DNA of 64,000 nt from Hevea brasiliensis (GCF_030052815.1 NC_079510.1:30767823-30831822); one strand, 5' to 3'. Positions 48,471-60,031 are shown, counted from the first letter of the stretch. Notes: generated by a model from the letters alone, not told the origin. Made by a program: numbers and translations.

Positions 48471-48584
48471 AGACAGGGTTAGCTAGTGTGGCTCAACGGG
48501 CAGTGAGACAAACTCCTATGGTTTCCTTTTTAAGGAGGGGACAAGGAAGAGGACGAGGGTCTTTTTCCTCTATGGCTAGATCAA

Positions 48585-48958
48585 ATGTTTATCATGATAC
48601 AACAGGAAGCCAATATCTGCAACGCTGTGGTGTCAGGTAATCTTTACATAAAAAATTTCAATGTGCATGTTTTGATTGATCCTTGCACATCTCATTCTTT
48701 TGTTAACCCCAAAGCAGTTTTAAGATTGAGTTTAGTAGTCTCAAGTCTACAATGTCTATTACTTGTTAGTGGAACCAAGTGTGATCCTTCAGTGATAGAG
48801 ATGATCTGTTACACCTGTCCAATAATGTGGAGGATAAATGCTTTCCATCTAACCTGGTAGTCCTAGAATTGATAGATTTTGATGTCATTCTAGGGATGGA
48901 TTAACTCTTAGCCAATTATGCCACCTTAGACTATAGGAAGAAGGTAGTAAGGTTCAGA
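48585..48958 (+). pseudogene. Element D aspartic protease, interrupted by element B
   Basis: The frame reads VHVLIDPCTSHSFVNP, where the catalytic Asp is kept but the DPG or DSG motif has become DPC. A frameshift precedes the FDVILGMD block near 48880-48900, where a TAA replaces a Trp-like position. The relic ends at the GGACA duplication and resumes at 60037. Confidence 0.83.
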
Positions 48959-48963
48959 GGACA
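48959..48963. repeat. Target site duplication of element B, left copy
   Basis: GGACA also occurs at 60032-60036. Confidence 0.95.
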
Positions 48964-51900
48964 TGTAACACCCTCCCTGTACCAACTTCGTACATTCTAC
49001 TGTTCCGGTGACCGGTGTCGGTCCGGACAGCTAGAACGTCCGGAAAAATATTTAAACTAAAGTCGGGAATCATAATTAACTCAAATATTAATAAGAAAAA
49101 TTTAGTAAAAATTTTTAAAATAAAATACAACCAAGTTAAACGAGCCGGTGCCCTAGCGATGGGTAACCAGAGGGAAGTTGCGGTTCTCGCAACGAGGAGC
49201 CCTAGACCCGGGGGAAAAATTATAAAATAATTTTTGGGACTCCAGAGAAGGGTTATTGAGGTTCCCATGGCATTAGAATGCCAAGAAAATACCTAGAAAA
49301 ATTTTTCAATCGGTACAGACAATTTTGACCCGTTAAGCCAAACGGAGGGCATTTTGGTCATTTCGCCTTCAGAGGTGATTTTTGGCCGACTTGTCCAGTT
49401 GAGTAAATAATTAATATGACATAAAATATGAAGAAACATTATTAGAAATTAAATTGAAAATGAGTAGTGGAGGAAAGGAAAGAAAATGAGGAAAAAGCTT
49501 ATTTATGACATCATGGTGATGTCATTAAGAAAATTTTGACCAATCACAATTAAGCCATCAATTGACTAACTAATAAAGAGACTAAATGAAGACTAAATAA
49601 CCAAAAATTGTAGTAGCCACCCCTCCTTCCTCATGCAGCCGAAACCCTAGTCCCATAGCCACCCTCCATTAAAGCTTTTTCAAGCTTTAGATTTCCATCA
49701 TTTCCACCATATTTCCCTAACCCCTTTCATTAAACCTTGACCATATCACTTGGGGAAGCTTTTGGCAGCCAAGAAAAAGAAGGAAAGTGAAGTTTTAAGC
49801 GTGAGAAAAATCTCCCTACAAGAGGTTAGTGCATATATGTAGTTAAAACTCATTAATTCCATGATTGAGGCTTGTAATGGATGAGAAATTGTGAAATAAA
49901 TGAAACAAATTCATGTGTATGTCCACCAAAGAATTCGGCAGCCCTAATAGAGGAATGGTTTTGATTGTTTTAATGGACTTAAAGTGAGCTAGAAATGGTG
50001 TTTAAGGTGTGAATATGCATGGATGTTGAGTTAGGGTGCTAATTGAGGTTTATGGGTAAATGGCATTGGACATTAGGGTTTTGAGAAGTAAAAAAATTGA
50101 CTTGGCTTATCAAACTATTAAAGAACAATCTAATGGTCAATAAGTGACCATTTGAGGTATGTCGACCATAATATGGACTGAAAAATGGTATGGCAAAGTC
50201 AAGGTGTAAGCTGCCCTAGGACAGCAGCAAATGGACTGAAATTTCAGTCCAATTACAAAGCCATAACTTTGGTTGTGTTAGTCCAATTGGTGTTTGGCCA
50301 ATTGGACATGAAACTAGGCTTATAATGGCACATTTTTACTGAAGAAACCATGCCCAAAAGACCAAAGAAAGAGGACCAAAACTTGGCCCCAATCCGGATA
50401 CCCTGCAACTGATTCTGCAGAATTGACCAAATGAATAGTAACTGTTCATTTGGCCATAACTCACTGTAGATATGGTCAATTGACCTGAACTTTTTACAGC
50501 AACAAGTTAAGACATAGACAAACAACTTTCATGAAGGAACCTACCTCAAATTATGGCCAGAACCTAACCCAAATGGCAGTGGCAATCACTATTCATGTTA
50601 CTGTAGATATGGTAATTTCTGCAGATTGGCTATCCGGCCAGCTGTGGTTTTGGACCATATCTGGAGCTAAAAAACTCCAAATGGAGTGGTTCAAAAAAGA
50701 AAATCCAACTAGACAAAATAAGGAACAACTTTCATGTTTGCCATTTCTTCAAATTTCCACTGTAACAGTTCCAAATGAAACAGTAAAATTATGGTACAAA
50801 ATCTGAAAAATCTGCTCCTTTTGTTTAATGCTTAGAAATGGTATTAACGCTCAATGCCAACAAGTTTTAAATACAAAATTTGGTATGTTGGGAGTGCCAA
50901 AACCAATGTACCTAATTTCTACCTAAAAGTCAACATTTTAGTTGACCACAGAGGTGAATAGTAACACCAAAACTTGAAATTCAAATATTGAAGAATTTTA
51001 AAGTATCGAATGCCCTAGTATACCTAACAAGATTGGTTTGGATAGTTTGGCATGCCAATAGGGTTCGATTAGCGATCGCACATGGCGATATGCCATTCTC
51101 AGGATTTCATGGCTTTTAGCCATTTTGACTTTGTATTGAGACTTGGCCTTGTGGATCGATATTATTTACGACTTGTTAGTCGCTCACAGCACACGGAGAT
51201 GCATATGTGACCGATGGTGTGACGGCCCGAGGTACTAGGTACCCAGTGCTAGTTTACCCGTTATCCAGTCCAGTCGTCTAGTGTAGGTTACTTGGGCAAC
51301 CAAATGAATAAAAGTGAACAAAGTTAATGAAATAATGAATATACCAAAACCAAACAAAGAAAGCATACACATTCTATACACATTTATTTTCTTGCTATTT
51401 TCCTTTATTATATTATTGCACCACTAAGCATTATTGCTTAGCGCGTTGCTTTTGCCACGCGTAGGTACTGGAGAGATTCCGATCGTGAGCCCAAGAGACC
51501 ACGATCGGGTAAGTCCATCCTGCAGTTCTGCACAGTGTCCTTGTCACCTCAACTTCTGCAGTGCATTGGTAGGACATTAGGTGTCATTTTGACATTTTGT
51601 AACTTAACTTTGTTTTTCTCCTATGTAATTAAACTTGTGTAATGTATATTGATGTTTATGTAAATTATGAAAATTGTACTTGTGAATGGAAAAGTAAATG
51701 TTTACTTGTGATTTATATGTGATCATCACATGTGATGGATGATTGAGAACTGGAATTGAAATGTTGTTGAGATCTTAATATTGAGATTTTGCTGATAAAT
51801 TGAAGTTGGGATTGTTTGGTAATTATTTGGAAGTGTTTTTAACAGGTTCCGAAGAACTGTTTTCTCCATTTTTAGCCGGTACTCCGCCGGATTTTCTTTA

Positions 51901-52074
51901 AAATTTTCGAAACCTCAAATAAATAATAATTTCGATAAATGGCTTAAATAAATCATATTTCATAAATTAGCTTCAAAAGCATGATACAAATTAAGTAAGG
52001 TATATTAGAGTGTGCCAGTACACTGTGTGTCATTACTTACTCGGGTATACTGTACACGGGTAAGGGGTGTCACA
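48964..52074 (+). repeat. Element B 5' LTR
   Basis: 3,111 bp from TGTAACACCCTCCC to GGGGTGTCACA. It carries a palindrome at 50427-50453, a terminal hairpin CTAAGC/GCTTAG at 51424-51441 and the paired CCGGTGTCGGTCCGG motif near its start. The open frames at 49015, 50253 and 50531 recur in the 3' LTR only because the two LTRs are copies. None has a known domain. Confidence 0.97.
51424..51441 (+). promoter_or_regulatory. Conserved LTR hairpin, element B 5' LTR
   Basis: CTAAGC, a six-base ATTATT loop and GCTTAG form a perfect stem just after TTATATTATTGCACCA. The copy in the 3' LTR is at 59385-59402. Related hairpins occur in the other LTR families of the window. It may mark the RNA start, polyadenylation or packaging region. 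The function is inferred only from its conservation and place. Confidence 0.5.
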
Positions 52075-52079
52075 TTTTG

Positions 52080-52091
52080 TGGTATCAGAGC
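52080..52091 (+). promoter_or_regulatory. Element B primer binding site (tRNA-iMet)
   Basis: TGGTATCAGAGC, exactly the complement of the 3' end of plant initiator tRNA-Met, lies 5 bp after the LTR. Confidence 0.96.
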
Positions 52092-52201
52092 ACGGTTTAG
52101 GCATTTCTGGGCCTAGATTGAGTCCATACCATGCATTGCATTTGTAAGAGTCGAGGTGACACTAACGCAGATCTGTTTATCTTTCTTATTTTGAATAGGA
52201 T

Positions 52202-53116
52202 ATGGACCCTTCATCTCAGAGAGCTGTTGAGGAGGAAGTGGACAGTCATGCTCCACCGCAGAACTGAGACTGGGGCATGAGAGAATCTGCTCACTTACTC
52301 AAGCAGAGCTCGCTCGGCCTCCACAGCCATGTTTCAAAGAATGGCCGACTTCTTTAGACAAATGGCCGGGGTAATGCCAGCACCACCACCACCACCACCA
52401 GCTCCACAGCAGAAATCACACCTGGAAAGACTAAGAAAGTTTGGAGCTGTGGACTTCTATGGCAAGAGAGAAGATGACTCTGTTGCAGCCGAGAATTGGT
52501 TGAACAGAACAGGCAGAGTCCTAAAACAACTCCACTGCACTCCAGAGCAAAACCTGGAAGCTGCCATATCTTTGCTGCAAGATGATGCATATGAGTGGTG
52601 GGACACTGTGTCCAGTGAAGTGCAGCCAGAAGCTGTAACTTGGGACTTCTTCCTCTCTGAATTCAAGAAGAAATATGTGGGTACCGTATACCTGGAAGAG
52701 AGAAGAAGAGAGTTTATTAACCTGAGGCAGAGACAGCTGTCAGTGGCCGAATATGAGAAGGAATTTGTAAGATTGAGCCGCTATGGAAGGGAGATAGTCC
52801 CTAATGAAGCTGAAAGGTGCAAGAGATTTGAAGAGGGACTAAATGACAACATCAAGATCCAGCTCACTGCCTTGGGAATCACAGAATTTACCAAGTTAGT
52901 GGAAGCTGCAATAAAGGTGGAAAAAGTAAGAATCAGTGAGCAGACCAGAAGGGATAGACAGCAGAAGAGGGGCCCGGGTCAGTCTAGTTCAGCTCCTGCA
53001 TTTGGGAAGAAGTTCAAGGGTCCTCCTGCACAGAGTTCAGCTCACCACGTGGTCGTGGTCAGTCTCAGGGGCCCAGGCCACAGTTCACCCCTAGGAGAGG
53101 TCAGTCCACACCATCA
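52202..53116 (+). pseudogene. Element B gag
   Basis: A likely original start at 52202 (MDPSSQRAVEEEV) runs only to a TGA at 52265-52267 and is in a different frame from the main body. The body reads in frame 0 from 52329 (MFQRMADFFRQMAGV): the Retrotrans_gag domain with AENWLNRTGRVLKQL, YEWWDTVSS, FKKKYVGTVYLEERR and LSVAEYEKEFVRLSRYG, and a Pro/Gly/Arg-rich tail. Near 53030 a one-base shift leaves the zinc-knuckle part in the pol frame, so the frame-0 end to 53186 is not the real product. Gag would form the particle. Confidence 0.9.
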
Positions 53117-55036
53117 GTGGGCAGCTCTCCAGGGATGGGGTTCAGGGGACCAGCCCCAGCATCTTCTGCATGTCCACACTGCCTGAAGTGGCACAAGGGG
53201 GAGTGTTGGAGAGTAACTGGTGCCTGCTTGAGGTGTGGGTCAACAGAGCATCAGTTAAGGAACTGTCCACGCAGAACTACTACAGCTGCTCCAACACAAG
53301 CAGACAGACCTGCTCCTGCACCACAGAGAGGTAGAAAATCTGGTAAATCTGAGGCTGTTGGACCATCACAGAGGCCTGCATCTGAGCCAGCAGAGAGGCC
53401 TGACAGCAGACCACCAGCAAGAAATTATGCCCTGAGAGCTCAGGAGGAGCAAGATGCCCCGGACGTCATCAGGGGTACGTTCTCCCTCTACACTACACCT
53501 GTGCATGCATTGGTGGATCCAGGATCCACTCATTCCTACATTTGCATCAACTTACCCGTAGAAAGGGGGATACTAGTAGGGGAGAGTGACCAAGACATTC
53601 TGGTCACTAATCCATTGGGTCACAGTGTAGTGGTGAACAAAGTATACAAGGGTTGCCCGTTAAGGATTCAGGGGTATGAATTCTTGGCAGACCTAATTGA
53701 GTTGCCCTTCCATGAGTTTGACGTGATATTGGGAATGGACTGGTTGTCACGTCATCAGGCAATAGTTGATTGCAAATTGAAGAGAATTTCTCTAAAAACT
53801 TCAAAGGGTAATGAGATCACAGTTGTGGGGGAAAGGACAGATTTCTTGTCCAATGTCATCTCAGCCACAGTTGCAAGAAGAATGATGAGAAAAGGCTGTG
53901 AAGCCTACCTAGCACATGTGGTGGATACTAGGCAGGCTAAGCCAAACCTGAGTGACATACCCACAGTGAGAGACTTCCCAGAGGTATTTCCTGAAGAGTT
54001 GCCTAGTTTGCCACCAGAAAGGGAAGTTGAATTTGCTATTGAGACACTGCCGGGTACAGCACCCATTTCTATTGCTCCTTATAGGATGGCACCCACTGAA
54101 TTGAGAGAGTTGAAAACTAAGTTACAAGAGTTGCTTGATAAGGGGTTCATACGCCCCAGTGTGTCACCATGGGGAGCTCCAGTACTGTTTGTGAAAAAGA
54201 AGGATGGGACTTTGAGGCTATGCATTGATTACCGGCAGTTGAATAAAGTGTCTTTGAAGAACAAATATCCGTTGCCTAGAATTGACGATCTGTTTGATCA
54301 GTTGAAGGGAGCAGGAGTATTTTCTAAGATTGATCTCAGATCAGGGTATCATCAGTTGAGGGTGAAGGATGCAGATGTGCCAAAGACTGCATTCAGGACC
54401 CGATATGGGCATTATGAGTTTCTAGTGATGCCCTTTGGCCTAACAAATGCACCAGCGGCATTCATGGACCTTATGAACCGTATCTTTCATCCACACTTAG
54501 ATCGGTTCGTAGTGGTCTTTATTGATGATATTTTGGTGTATTCCAAGACCAGGGAAGAACATGATGAGCATTTGAGGATTATTCTGCAAACCCTGAGAGA
54601 AAAGAAGCTGTATGCTAAGTTGTCCAAGTGTGACTTTTGGCTGAATGAGATTGCATTCCTTGGACACATAGTGTCAGCTGATGGGATTAGGGTGGATCCC
54701 AAGAAAATAGAAGCAGTGATGGAATGGAAGCCTCCCAGAAACACAACTGAGGTCAGAAGCTTCTTGGGGCTAGCTGGGTATTACAGAAGATTTGTAAAGG
54801 GATTTTCCTTAATAGCTGCTCCAATGACCAAGTTGTTACACAAGAATGTCAGATTTGACTGGAATGACAAGTGTCAGACCAGTTTTGAGAGGTTAAAGGC
54901 TATGTTGACAGAGGCACCAGTGTTAACACAGCCAGTGTCAGGAAAGGACTTCGTGGTCTATAGTGATGCTTCTCATAATGGGTTAGGGTGTGTATTGATG
55001 CAAGAGGGAAAGGTGGTCACTTATGCTTCCAGGTAG
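53117..55036 (+). pseudogene. Element B zinc knuckle, protease, RT and RNase H, ending at a TAG
   Basis: A 639-codon frame. First is a Cys-rich zinc region with [14 protein letters not shown], a perfect CCHC knuckle. The protease follows with [10 protein letters not shown] and [17 protein letters not shown] has [44 protein letters not shown] and the active site FIDDIL at 54518-54535 with both Asp. Next are the connection [16 protein letters not shown] and the RNase H block [18 protein letters not shown] at 55034-55036 interrupts. Relatives have Gln at that place, which fits a single C-to-T change. The next frame is the same. Confidence 0.93.
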
Positions 55037-56080
55037 CTAAGGCCACATGAACAGAATTACCCTACCCATGATCTAGAGCTTGCAGCAATTATCTTCGCAC
55101 TGAAGATATGGAGGCATTACTTGTATGGTGAAAAGTGCTACCTTTACACAGACCACAAGAGTCTAAAATATTTGCCAACCCAGAAGGAGCTCAACCTTAG
55201 ACAGAGACGGTGGATTGAGTTCTTGAAGGACTATGATTGTGTAATTGACTACCATCCTAGGAAGGCAAATGTAGTTGCTGATGCTTTGAGCAGAAAATCC
55301 ATGACAGCCTTGAAATCATTGAATGCCCGTCTATCTTTGATTCGAGATGGAGCTATTTTGGCTGAGTTGCAAGTGAGGCCAAACCTGCTACAGCAGATTT
55401 TAGATGGGCAAAAGGCAGATGAGAAGCTAATGGCTATTATGAGCAAAATCCCAGAGGGAAAAGCAACTGACTATGAGGTGAAAGCAGATCGGTGTCTGTA
55501 TTACAAAGGAAGGCTGTGTGTACCAGATGATGGGAAATTGAAGACCAGTATTCTAAAAGAGGCACACACTAGTGTATATGCTATGCACCCAGGAAGTACA
55601 AAGATGTATCATGATCTGAAGCTCCAGTATTGGTGGCCTGGTATGAAGAGGGACATAGCTGACTATGTGACTAAATGCTTGACATGTCAGCAAGTCAAGG
55701 CAGAACATCAAGTTCTATCAGGTTTGCTACAGCCTATACGCATACCTGAATGGAAATGGGATCGGGTCACCATGGATTTTGTAAGTGGTCTACCTCTCAC
55801 CCGGAAGAAACATGATGCAGCATGGGTGATAGTTGATAGATTGACGAAGTCAACACACTTTCTGCCAGTTAGGACTGACTACTCACTGGAGAAGTTAGCA
55901 GAATTGTATATCAGTGAGATAGTTAGACTGCATGGAATTCCACTTTCCATCATATCTGATCGAGACCCAAGGTTTACATCGAGATTTTGGAAGAAGTTGC
56001 ATGAATCCTTGGGTACACAACTCCATTTCAGCACAGCTTTCTATCCTCAGACGGATGGGCAATCAGAAAGAGTAATCCAG
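55037..56080 (+). pseudogene. Element B RNase H end and integrase, first part
   Basis: The same frame as the upstream piece continues with the RNase H end ([12 protein letters not shown], then [19 protein letters not shown]), the integrase zinc domain ([17 protein letters not shown] and [12 protein letters not shown]) and the core, with [29 protein letters not shown], a long helix and [20 protein letters not shown], where catalytic Asp residues are visible. It reaches [10 protein letters not shown] at 56080 and meets the intron-like insert without any other lesion. Confidence 0.92.
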
Positions 56081-56155
56081 GTAAACAATTAAAACCCATG
56101 AAATTGATACAAATGTTGAATTAAAATGATAACAATAACATGAAATATATGTCAG
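56081..56155 (+). other. 75-bp intron-like insert in integrase
   Basis: It starts GTAAACAA and ends ATATATGTCAG, so it has GT...AG ends. It is AT-rich and in phase 0 between SERVIQ and VLEDML. Removing it restores reading through the integrase core. Without removal the frame stops at 56090-56092. Elements A (minus strand, near 7690) and D (near 62070) read straight across the same site. The length is near the short limit of plant introns. Splicing is inferred, not shown. Confidence 0.72.
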
Positions 56156-56913
56156 GTCCTTGAGGATATGCTGAGGAGTTGTGTCATTGAGTTTGAGGGA
56201 AGTTGGGATAGATACCTCCCACTGGCAGAATTTGCATACAACAATAGCTACCAAGCTAGCATCCAAATTGCCCCATATGAAGCACTGTATGGGAGAAAAT
56301 GTAGAACTCAGCAGTCCGGACTGAATTGGGCGAAGACAAATCGGTAGGGCTGCACTGTGAAACAGCCGAGGAGAAGGTAAAATCAATCAAAGCCAACTTA
56401 AAGGTTGCCTCGCATGCATGTAAATCTTATGCCGACCTGAAGAGAAAAGAAATAGAATATGTGGTTGGCGACAAAGTGTTCCTCAAGGTGTCACCGTGGA
56501 AGAAAGTGCTGAGGTTTGGAAGAAAAGGTAAGTTAAGCCCTAGGTTCATTGGCCCATATGAAGTCATTGAACGTGTGGGTCCAGTGGCCTATAGGCTAGC
56601 TTTACCACCAGAGCTGGACAAGATCCACAATGTGTTCCACGTGTCTATGCTCAGAAGATACCGCTCAGATCCTTCACATGTCATTTCCAGAGAAGAAATT
56701 GAAATACACCCGGATTTGACATATGAAGAAGAACCTCTACGGATCTTGGGTCGGGAAGTGAAAGAGTTGAGAAACAAGCAAATTCCATTGGTGAAAGTGC
56801 TTTGGAGGCACCACAACACCGAGGAGGCAACTTGGGAAAGTGAAGAGACGATGAGGCAACAGTTCCCTCAACTGTTTGCATCAGGTAAATTTCGAGGACG
56901 AAATTTAAATTAG
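56156..56913 (+). pseudogene. Element B integrase end and chromodomain-like tail
   Basis: After the insert the frame reads [28 protein letters not shown] and YGRKCRT, then a one-base shift near 56310-56320 moves to frame 1. That frame continues to the stop at 56911-56913 with the GPY/F module (KVFLKVSPWKKVLRFG, GPYEVIERVGPV), HNVFHVSMLRRY, and the tail LVKVLWRHHNTEEATWE typical of Tekay/Del chromodomains. Confidence 0.9.
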
Positions 56914-56924
56914 AGGGGAAGAGT
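56912..56924 (+). promoter_or_regulatory. Element B polypurine tract
   Basis: AGAGGGGAAGAGT overlaps the stop codon and abuts the 3' LTR at 56925. Confidence 0.92.
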
Positions 56925-59900
56925 TGTAACACCCTCCCTGTACCAACTCCGTACATTCTACTGTTCCGGTGACCGGTGTCGGTCCGGACAGCTAGAACGT
57001 CCGGAAAAATATTTAAACTAAAGTCGGAAATCATAATTAACTCAAATATTAATAAGAAAAATTTAGTAAAAATTTTTGAAATAAAATACAACCAAGTTAA
57101 ACGAGCCGGTGCCCTAGCGATGGGTAACCAGAGGGAAGTTGCGGTTCTCGAAACGAGGAGCCCTAGACCCGGGGGAAAAATTATAAAATAATTTTTGGGA
57201 CACCAGAGAAGGGTTATTGAGGTTCCCATGGCATTAGAATGCCAAGAAAATACCTAGAAAAATTTTTCAATCGGTACAGACAATTTTGACCCGTTAAGCC
57301 AAACGGAGGGCATTTTGGTCATTTCGCCTTCAGAGGGGATTTTTGGCCGACTTGTCCAGTTGATTAAATAATTAATATGACATAAAATATGAAGAAACAT
57401 TACTAGAAATTAAATTGAAAATGAGTAGTGGAGGAAAGGAAAGAAAATGAGGAAAAAGCTTATTTATGACATCATGGTGATGTCATTAAGAAAATTTTGA
57501 CCAATCACAATTAAGCCATCAATTGACTAACTAATAAAGAGACTAAATGAAGACTAAATAACCAAAAATTGCAGCAGCCACCCCTCCTTCCTCATGCAGC
57601 CGAAACCCTAGTCCCATAGCCACCCTCCATTAAAGCTTTTTCAAGCTTTAGATTTCCATCATTTCCACCATATTTCCCTAACCCCTTTCATTAAACCTTG
57701 ACCATATCACTTGGGGAAGCTTTTGGCAGCCAAGAAGAAGAAGGAAAGTGAAGTTTTGAGTGTGAGAAAAATATCCCTACAAGAGGTTAGTGCATATATG
57801 TAGTTAAAACTCATTAATTCCATGATTGAAGCTTGTAATGGATGAGAAATTGTGAAATAAATGAAACAAATTCATGTGTATGTCCACCAAATAATTTGGC
57901 AGCCCTAATCGAGGAATGGTTTTGATTGTTTTAATGGACTTAAAGTGAGCTAGAAATGGTGTTTAAGGTGTGAATATGCATGGATGTTGAGTTAGGGTGC
58001 TAATTGAGGTTTATGGGTAAATGGCATTGGACATTAGGGTTTTGAGAAGTAAAAAAATTGACTTGGCTTATCAAACTGTTAAAGAACAATCTAATGGTCA
58101 ATAAGTGACCATTTGAGGTATGTTGACCACAATATGGACTGAAAAATGGTATGGCAAAGTCAAGGTGTAAGCTGCCCTAGGACAGCAGCAAATGGATTGA
58201 AATTTCAGTCCAATTACAAAGCCATAACTTTGGCTGTGTTAGTCCAATTGGTGTTTGGCCAATTGGACATGAAACTAGGCTTATAATGGCACATTTTTGC
58301 TGAAGAAACCATGCCCAAAAGACCAAAGTAAGAGGACCAAAACTTGGCCCCAATCCGGATACCCTGCAACTGATTCTGCAGAATTGACCAAATGAACAGT
58401 AACTGTTCATTTGGCCATAACTCACTGTAGATATGGTCAATTGACCTGAAATGTTTACAGCAACAAGTTAAGACATAGACAAACAACTTTCATGAAGGAA
58501 CCTACCCCAAATTATGGCCAGAACCTAACCCAAATGGCAGTGGCAGTCACTGTTCATGTTACTGTAGATATGGTAATTTCTGCAGATTGGCTATCCGGCC
58601 AGCTGTGGTTTTTGGACCATATCTGGAGCTACAAAACTCCAAATGGAGTGGTTCAAAAAAGAAAATCCAACTAGACAAAATAAGGAACAACTTTCATGTT
58701 TGCCATTTCTTCAAATTTCCACTGTAACAGTTCCAAATAGAACAGTAAAATTATGGTACAAAATCTGAAAAATCTGCTCCTTTTGTTTAATGCTTAGAAA
58801 TGGTATTAACGCTCAATGCCAACAAGTTTTAAATACAAAATGTGGTATGTTGGGAGTGCCAAAACCAATGTACCTAATTTCTACCTAAAAGTCAACATTT
58901 TAGTTGACCACAGAGGTGAATAGTAACACCGAAACTTGAAATTCAAATATTGAAGAATTTTAAAATATCGAATGCCCTAGTATACCTAACAAGATTGGTT
59001 TGGATAGTTTGGCATGCCAATAGGGTTCAGTTAGCAGTACTGCACATGGCAATATGCCATTCTGTGATTTCATGGCTTTTAGCCATTTTGACTTTGTATT
59101 GAGACTTGGCCTTGTGACTGATATTATTTCTGACTTGTTAGTCGCATTTGCACCGGGAGATGCATATGTGACCGATGGTGTGACGGCCCGAGGTACTAGG
59201 TACCCAGTGCCAGTTTACCCGTTATCCAGTCCAGTCGTCTAGTGTAGGTTACTTGGGCAACCAAATGAATAAAAGTGAACAAAGTTAATGAAATAATGAA
59301 TATACCAAAACCAAACAAAGAAAGCATACACATTCTATACACATTTATTTTCTTGCTATTTTCCTTTATTATATTATTGCACCACTAAGCATTATTGCTT
59401 AGCGCGTTGCTTTTGCCACGCGTAGGTACTGGAGATTCCGATCGTGAGCCCAGTAGACCACGGTGGGTGAGTCCATCCTGCGATTACGCACGTTGTCCTT
59501 GTCACCTCAACCTGCGATTGCATTGGTAGGACATTAGGTGTCATTTTGACATTTTGTAACTTAACTTTGTTTTTCTCCTATGTAATTAAACTTGTGTAAT
59601 GTATATTGATGTTTATGTAAATTATGAAAATTGTACTTATGAATGGAAAAGTAAATGTTTACTTGTGATTTATATGTGATCATCACATGTGATGGATGAT
59701 TGAGAACTGGAATTGAAATGTTGTTGAGATCTTAATATTGAGATTTTGCTGATAAATTGAAGTTGGGATTGTTTGGTAATTATTTGGAAGTGTTTTTAAC
59801 AGGTTCCGAAGAACTGTTTTCTCCATTTTTAGCCGGTACTCCGCTAGATTTTCTTTAAAATTTTCGGAACCTCAAATAAATAATAATTTTGATAAATGGC

Positions 59901-60031
59901 TTAAATAAATCATATTTCATAAATTAGCTTCAAAAGCATGATACAAATTAAGTAAGGTATATTAGAGTGTGCCAGTACACCGTGTGGCATTACTTACTCG
60001 GGTATACTGTACACGGGTAAGGGGTGTCACA
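56925..60031 (+). repeat. Element B 3' LTR
   Basis: 3,107 bp, matching 48964-52074. The palindrome is at 58388-58414 and the hairpin at 59385-59402. Differences from the 5' LTR are rare except in a few patches between 59020 and 59520 (see findings). The open frame at 59969-60238 begins in this LTR and runs into element D, so its start is not real. Confidence 0.97.

Larger units (their letters stand above)
48964..60031 (+). mobile_element. Gypsy element B (Tekay/Del-like), full length, nearly intact
   Basis: An 11,068-bp element with two 3.1-kb LTRs, an exact tRNA-iMet primer site, a polypurine tract next to the 3' LTR and a GGACA duplication. Its coding region has few lesions: a degraded gag start, a shift at the gag/zinc region, one TAG in RNase H and one shift in integrase. 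It also has an intron-like insert. The first roughly 165 bp of the LTRs differ at three positions by eye, far fewer than in element A. It inserted into element D after D had become established. Confidence 0.97.

Noticed and set aside
50253..50806. Open frames in the 5' LTR of B that recur in the 3' LTR (58177-58674)
   Set aside because: The repetition is explained by LTR identity. They overlap on opposite strands around the palindrome, and related LTRs do not keep the frames open.
56681..57229. 182-codon minus-strand open frame across the element B pol end and 3' LTR start
   Set aside because: It is antisense to the conserved integrase tail and the LTR. The matching frame at 48954-49268 exists only because the LTRs are duplicates. 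No domain is visible.
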